Of a DNA stretch of 64,000 nucleotides, positions 59,333-64,000 are shown one piece after another. The DNA is taken from NCBI GenBank assembly GCA_022764505.1, contig JALEQJ010000040.1:1-64000 (forward strand), given 5' to 3'. The position numbers were made by a program, and so were the translations under genes. Each line of letters begins with the position of its first letter. Position 1 is the first letter of the stretch. The notes beneath the pieces are model-generated. The model saw only the letters and a list, made by a program, of their open reading frames with translations, searched no databases and was not told where the DNA came from. This stretch comes from Phocaeicola sp. GTDB lineage: Bacteria > Bacteroidota > Bacteroidia > Bacteroidales > Bacteroidaceae.

Positions 59333-60547
59333 ATGGAAAATTTCAAACTTAACACTATAGAAGAAGCCATAGAAGACTTCAAAGCAGGAAAACTCCTCAT
59401 CGTAGTAGACGATGAAGACCGTGAAAACGAGGGAGACCTCATTATGGCAGCGGAACTCATCACGCCGGAGCAAGTAAACTTTATGTTACACAATGCCAGA
59501 GGCTTGCTTTGTGTACCTATTACCATATCACGTTGTAAAGAATTGGACCTGCCTAAACAAGTAGAAAGCAATACTTCTATGCTCGGTACTCCTTTTACGG
59601 TAACTGTAGATAAGTTGGAGGGCTGCACTACGGGAGTATCCGCCGCAGACAGAGCCGCTACAATCCGTGCCTTGGCAGACCCCGCATCTACTCCGGAAAC
59701 ATTTGGTAGACCGGGGCATATCAACCCCCTTTATGCACAAGACAAAGGCGTCCTACGCAGAGCAGGACACACCGAAGCCGCAGTAGACTTGGCACGTTTA
59801 GCCGGATTATACCCGGCAGGCGCACTTATGGAGATAATGAACGAAGACGGAACTATGGCACGTATGCCGGAATTGATAGAGTTCGGCAAGAAGCATAACC
59901 TGAAAATCATTTCTATAGCAGACCTCATCTCTTATAGACTGAAACAAGAATCACTCGTAGAAAAAGGAGTAGAAGTACATATGCCTACTGCCTACGGAGA
60001 TTTCCGTCTTATTCCTTTCAAACAAAAAAGCAACGGTTTGGAACACGTAGCTCTCATCAAGGGAGAAATTCGTCCGGATGAACCTATTTTGGTACGTGTA
60101 CATTCTTCTTGCATCACAGGAGATATATTTGGTTCTAAACGTTGCGATTGTGGAGACCAGCTACACAAAGCAATGGAACTTATAGAGAAAGAAGGAAAAG
60201 GAACTATCATCTACCTGAATCAAGAAGGACGCGGCATAGGTCTGATGGACAAGATGCGTGCCTACAAGCTACAAGAAGAAGGTTTGGATACAGTAGATGC
60301 CAATCTACATTTGGGACACAACGCCGATGAAAGAGACTATGGTGTAGGTGCACAAATTATGCGTGAAATAGGTATTCAGAAGATGCGCCTCATCACCAAT
60401 AATCCCGTGAAACGTGTAGGACTGGAAGCCTATGGACTGGAAATTGTAGAAAATGTTCCCATAGAAATCACTCCCAACAAGTACAATGAAAGATACTTGC
60501 AAACAAAAAAAGAAAGAATGGGACACACCCTGCATTTCAAGAAATAA
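59333..60547 (+). CDS. ribBA: Bifunctional DHBP synthase / GTP cyclohydrolase II
   Basis: [62 protein letters not shown]. Confidence 0.95.
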   Translation: MENFKLNTIEEAIEDFKAGKLLIVVDDEDRENEGDLIMAAELITPEQVNFMLHNARGLLCVPITISRCKELDLPKQVESNTSMLGTPFTVTVDKLEGCTTGVSAADRAATIRALADPASTPETFGRPGHINPLYAQDKGVLRRAGHTEAAVDLARLAGLYPAGALMEIMNEDGTMARMPELIEFGKKHNLKIISIADLISYRLKQESLVEKGVEVHMPTAYGDFRLIPFKQKSNGLEHVALIKGEIRPDEPILVRVHSSCITGDIFGSKRCDCGDQLHKAMELIEKEGKGTIIYLNQEGRGIGLMDKMRAYKLQEEGLDTVDANLHLGHNADERDYGVGAQIMREIGIQKMRLITNNPVKRVGLEAYGLEIVENVPIEITPNKYNERYLQTKKERMGHTLHFKK

Positions 60548-60576
60548 ACGAATCGCACAAGGTTTTGATTAGAATA

Positions 60577-60615
60577 GACGAGGGTGTGTCAAAATATTTT
60601 TTGCTACGCCCTCGT
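60577..60615 (+). terminator. Terminator downstream of ribBA
   Basis: GACGAGGGTGTG...GCTACGCCCTCGTTCTTTTTTT; imperfect hairpin. Confidence 0.6.
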
Positions 60616-60757
60616 TCTTTTTTTATCCTATCATTTGAAATTTCTATTTTGTACCTGAGCTTATGTAAACCTTAATACAAATAGAGAAACTCATATCAAC
60701 TTCCTTTGAATAGGTAAGAAGTTTCCCTGATTCTTTTAGCACAATACCTATGGCATT
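60577..60757. repeat. Long composite intergenic repeat, copy 2 (inverted relative to 8787-9009)
   Basis: Reverse complement aatgccataggtattgtgctaaaagaatcagggaaacttcttacctattcaaaggaag... matches 8787 onward. Confidence 0.7.
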
Positions 60758-60804
60758 GTTTTTATACACGTGTATAGGCAGGGTTCTTCGTTTCACTCCG
60801 AACG

Positions 60805-60960
60805 CCTGCCCTAACAACAGCAAATCCCCGATGGGGATTCCTCGCTTAAACGCTGTATAAGATTATACTCGCAAACAATCTCAGATTTGCGCAGTTACGA
60901 TAGAAATAGATTATGTGCAGAAAAATAACACCATAGGTGTTATGCCTTTGTTAGGGCAGG
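60805..60960. repeat. MITE-like/REP-like element with 13-bp inverted termini
   Basis: CCTGCCCTAACAA (60805-60817) ... TTGTTAGGGCAGG (60948-60960); internal AATCCCCGATGGGGATT and AACACCATAGGTGTT palindromes. Confidence 0.6.
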
Positions 60961-61007
60961 GTTAGAAGCATAGCGGATAACCCTATCTATATGTATCTCA
61001 TATCACC

Positions 61008-61022
61008 AACCCCATAGGGGTT
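61008..61022. repeat. Short palindrome AACCCCATAGGGGTT
   Basis: Perfect 15-nt palindrome next to the MITE-like element. Confidence 0.5.
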
Positions 61023-61351
61023 GTGCTACGACTAAGGAAGTAGGATATTAACAATAGTATCATCTATGCTTACCTCTTTGACACTATCAAGAGAAAAGAC
61101 TTGCATAAGGCAGTTTGAGCAGGAGGGAAGAGAGATAAGAAAACGAGAGTATGTCTATTTTGACTTTTCCTCGTTTTCTATTCAGATAGTAAAGCAGAGT
61201 TCTTTCTACACAAGATTCTACCATAAAACTTAAAAAACCGACTGTGATAAAACTGAAAAATACTACCTACTTTTGTGCTTATAAACCAATGAGATTATTC
61301 CTACAATTTCGGTTCATAATAAGTTGAACTGACGTTAAATAGAACAGAGAT

Positions 61352-63121
61352 ATGAGAAAGGAGTACTATATAAATAAGCTAAACACGCAATTACTGATAC
61401 AAAAATCTCTTGTCAAGAGAAATCATTTTTTTGTTTGGGGTAAGTTAATATCCTTTAGCCTTATGCTTATCTGTATATGGAGTGGACGTGATAACGTCCC
61501 TAATACTTGGCTATATCTTTCTACTCTATGCTTTCTCGTCTATCTATATCTTGTGTATGCGGATAATCTTGTTAAGAGAAAAAAAGAACATTGCCTCCAG
61601 TTGATAAAATTCTATGATGCAGAGATCAAATATTTGGATAAAAACATATCTTTTCAAGATGGCAGTAATTATATAGATATACACTCTCCATATTCCTACG
61701 ATTTAGATGTCTTCGGTTCCGGTTCTTTATTTCAAAGAATAAATCGCACAACAACATTCTCCGGAGAAAAGGCTCTTGCACAAAAACTGAGCAATATAAA
61801 TTCAAGAACAACAGAAGACAGTATAAAACAAGATGCTATAGACGAACTTATGCTATCGTCCGAGTTTCGTGAAGATTACCTGTCCACCCCTCATTTTAAG
61901 CCTAAATCCATAGAAGACAACACTCTTTCCGATACAGATATACTCTTAAACAAACATATCAAATGGATACGGATATTTCCCGTCTGTACAGCCCTGTGTA
62001 TCCTATATTTGCTTATCAATTACACTTTTACAGGAATAATAAACCCTATCGCATCTACAACTCTAACGGCTCTATTTTTACTCCAACTGTTTATCACTAT
62101 AGTTGTAAGTAATAAAATTAAAACAGCCCTGCGTATTTCAAAATCAATAATAGACTTCAATAAAGGTTATATGCCTGTTATTGTAAAGATTTCTGCTCAC
62201 AGTTTCAAGACTCTACAGCTCCAAAAAATCCAGAAAGTAGCCCAAAACTACCTTGAAGACTTGAAGTCTATTCGGCGAATAGAAAGTATATATGCCTTGA
62301 GAGCCAATCCTTTATTATGGATACTTTTGAATGGTTTCTTTCTAATAGATCTTTTAGAAACGCTGAAATTCCATCAGTGGAAAATGAAAAGATGGGAAAG
62401 TTTTCCTATGTTATTAGAAAATATAGGAGAGTTTGAAGCGTTGGCAAGTTTTGCCCAGTTCAACTTCAATCACCCCGATTATTGTATCCCAAGACTGAGA
62501 GAAGATATACTCATTGATATGAAAAACGGGAAACACCCATTTATGGGAAATTCCGGTGTAGGAAATGATTTCTCTATTTCAAAAGGTTCTATTTCCATCA
62601 TAACAGGAGCCAATATGTCCGGTAAGAGCACTTTTTTGAGAACGATCGCAGTTAATCTCATTTTGGCAAAGAATGGTTGTAGGGTTCCTGCAGAAGCATT
62701 TGATTTTAATCCCAATTCACAGCTATTTACGAGTATGAGAACGCGTGATGATATAGAAGGTGGAGTATCTTATTTTCAATCTGAAATAATAAGACTGGAC
62801 AAAGCTATAGATTTGGCTTTAAGTTCCTCTTATGTAATACTTATATTGGACGAAGTTCTTAAAGGGACCAATTCTGTAGATAAGTTGGAAGGAACAAAGA
62901 AGCTTCTATACTTCTTCGTGAAAAAGGGCTTTACGACAGTATTAGCTACACATGATATAGATATTACGTCTTTGGATTTGTCCGGAGTTAAAAGAAACTA
63001 CTGCTTTGAGATAACAGCAGATGATCCTCCCCAATACCCTTATAAACTGACACAAGGGGTTTGCCAAAACAAGAATGCTTCTTTCCTCGTTGATGGTATG
63101 CTAAAGAAAATACGCAAATAA
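61352..63121 (+). CDS. MutS-family (domain V ATPase) DNA mismatch repair-like protein
   Basis: ITGANMSGKSTFLRTIAVNLILAKNGCRVPAE, SYFQSEIIRLDKAI, LILDEVLKGTNSVDK, VLATHD. Confidence 0.9.
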   Translation: MRKEYYINKLNTQLLIQKSLVKRNHFFVWGKLISFSLMLICIWSGRDNVPNTWLYLSTLCFLVYLYLVYADNLVKRKKEHCLQLIKFYDAEIKYLDKNISFQDGSNYIDIHSPYSYDLDVFGSGSLFQRINRTTTFSGEKALAQKLSNINSRTTEDSIKQDAIDELMLSSEFREDYLSTPHFKPKSIEDNTLSDTDILLNKHIKWIRIFPVCTALCILYLLINYTFTGIINPIASTTLTALFLLQLFITIVVSNKIKTALRISKSIIDFNKGYMPVIVKISAHSFKTLQLQKIQKVAQNYLEDLKSIRRIESIYALRANPLLWILLNGFFLIDLLETLKFHQWKMKRWESFPMLLENIGEFEALASFAQFNFNHPDYCIPRLREDILIDMKNGKHPFMGNSGVGNDFSISKGSISIITGANMSGKSTFLRTIAVNLILAKNGCRVPAEAFDFNPNSQLFTSMRTRDDIEGGVSYFQSEIIRLDKAIDLALSSSYVILILDEVLKGTNSVDKLEGTKKLLYFFVKKGFTTVLATHDIDITSLDLSGVKRNYCFEITADDPPQYPYKLTQGVCQNKNASFLVDGMLKKIRK

Positions 63122-63419
63122 AAACTTGAACTTATTATCTGTATTTATAGCTTCTTTCTATGATACGAAGCATATCTTACAATGACAGCAAGGCTTGCTA
63201 TCGGTAGCTCCTCCATAACCTATTACTGCACCATTTTGCATCATGATGAACAGAAGCAATAAATAAAAAGAGGGATTTTGTAGAAATAACGGATACAACA
63301 GCATTTATCTCATAAAAAACATTAACTTTGTAGCTATCAAAAAAGTGTACCTACTATTTTGAGATAGGTTGCTTTCTACTGTAGAAGCACGTTTTTTTAG
63401 ATAAACAGCAGAAGAAAAA

Positions 63420-64000
63420 ATGGACAAATTATACTACAAAGTAGCAGAATGTGTTTTCTGCATTCTTACCCCCGATGCAGGGAAGACCGCTCGGTTACTT
63501 CCCTCATTCAAAGACTTTGCCATATCTGCCCCTATCCAAGAAAGCGAAGTACATTTTGTGTTAAGTGGTGGGCACTCTATAGAAATGCCTACTATGCCTC
63601 CACTTGCAGAAGGCAATATTCCGGGTTGGCTCGGTAGTGAATGCAAAGTGGGAGAAGATACTTATATCCTTGTAAAAACAGATGCAGATACCTATCGGCT
63701 GAAAGCGGGGAAAGACTGGCGAGAAATACAGACCAGTTATTCTGTAACAGACCCTACCATTCGTTATCTCCTTGCCAAAACATTGTCTATGGCAGTAGGA
63801 CTTGTCCTCATAGCAGAAGGGGCTACTACCATTCATGCTTCTGTCATAGAAAAACAAGGAAAAGCCCTCTTGTTTTTGGGGGTAAGCGGCACAGGAAAGA
63901 GTACTCACTCGTCCCTTTGGCTCAAATACGTAGAAGGCGTGAGTTTACTCAATGACGATGAACCCATTATCCGCCTGCTTCCTACAGGAAAAGCTGTAGT
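63420..64000 (+). CDS. HPr-kinase-like (HprK C-terminal P-loop) protein, truncated by window end
   Basis: TIHASVIEKQGKALLFLGVSGTGKSTHSSLWLKYVEGVSLLNDDEPIIRL. Confidence 0.65.
   Translation, partial: MDKLYYKVAECVFCILTPDAGKTARLLPSFKDFAISAPIQESEVHFVLSGGHSIEMPTMPPLAEGNIPGWLGSECKVGEDTYILVKTDADTYRLKAGKDWREIQTSYSVTDPTIRYLLAKTLSMAVGLVLIAEGATTIHASVIEKQGKALLFLGVSGTGKSTHSSLWLKYVEGVSLLNDDEPIIRLLPTGKAV

Overview
64 kb of a Bacteroidetes (Bacteroidales-like) chromosome. Support for this comes from RagA/SusC-RagB/SusD, several TonB-dependent receptors, a FeoA-FeoB fusion and recurrent TAnnTTTG -7 boxes. Most of the window is housekeeping: ROK kinase, MacAB-TolC-type efflux, SODs, feoAB, pabB/C, recG, ispD, pdxJ, nadK, rnhB, pgk, trpB, pst-phoU, lptG-like, ribBA and a MutS-like gene. 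The most interesting part is an AT-rich accessory block between pstS and the lptG-like gene (about 47.0-57.3 kb). It carries a compact thiazole/oxazole-modified RiPP (TOMM) cluster: leader-binding E1-like protein, YcaO with a C-terminal PHPFP, SagB-type dehydrogenase, ABC ATPase and permease, a TPR protein, a TonB-dependent receptor, and a 37-aa precursor absent from the ORF track (49081..49194, minus). The precursor is MQITNLDAQVVVSQAEMSICTSTSTSCKCTSSSTSCC, and 18 of its last 20 residues are Cys/Ser/Thr. The same block contains two decayed copies of the lptG 5' end, an internally deleted dinD and a GNAT with a stop at codon 4, which suggests repeated insertion at lptG. A second hidden system is a complete-looking Trp attenuator before a stand-alone trpB: promoter, 18-aa leader peptide with tandem Trp codons, antiterminator and terminator. 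Several dispersed intergenic palindromic repeat families also occur. All calls come from reading the sequence and supplied translations; no searches were run.
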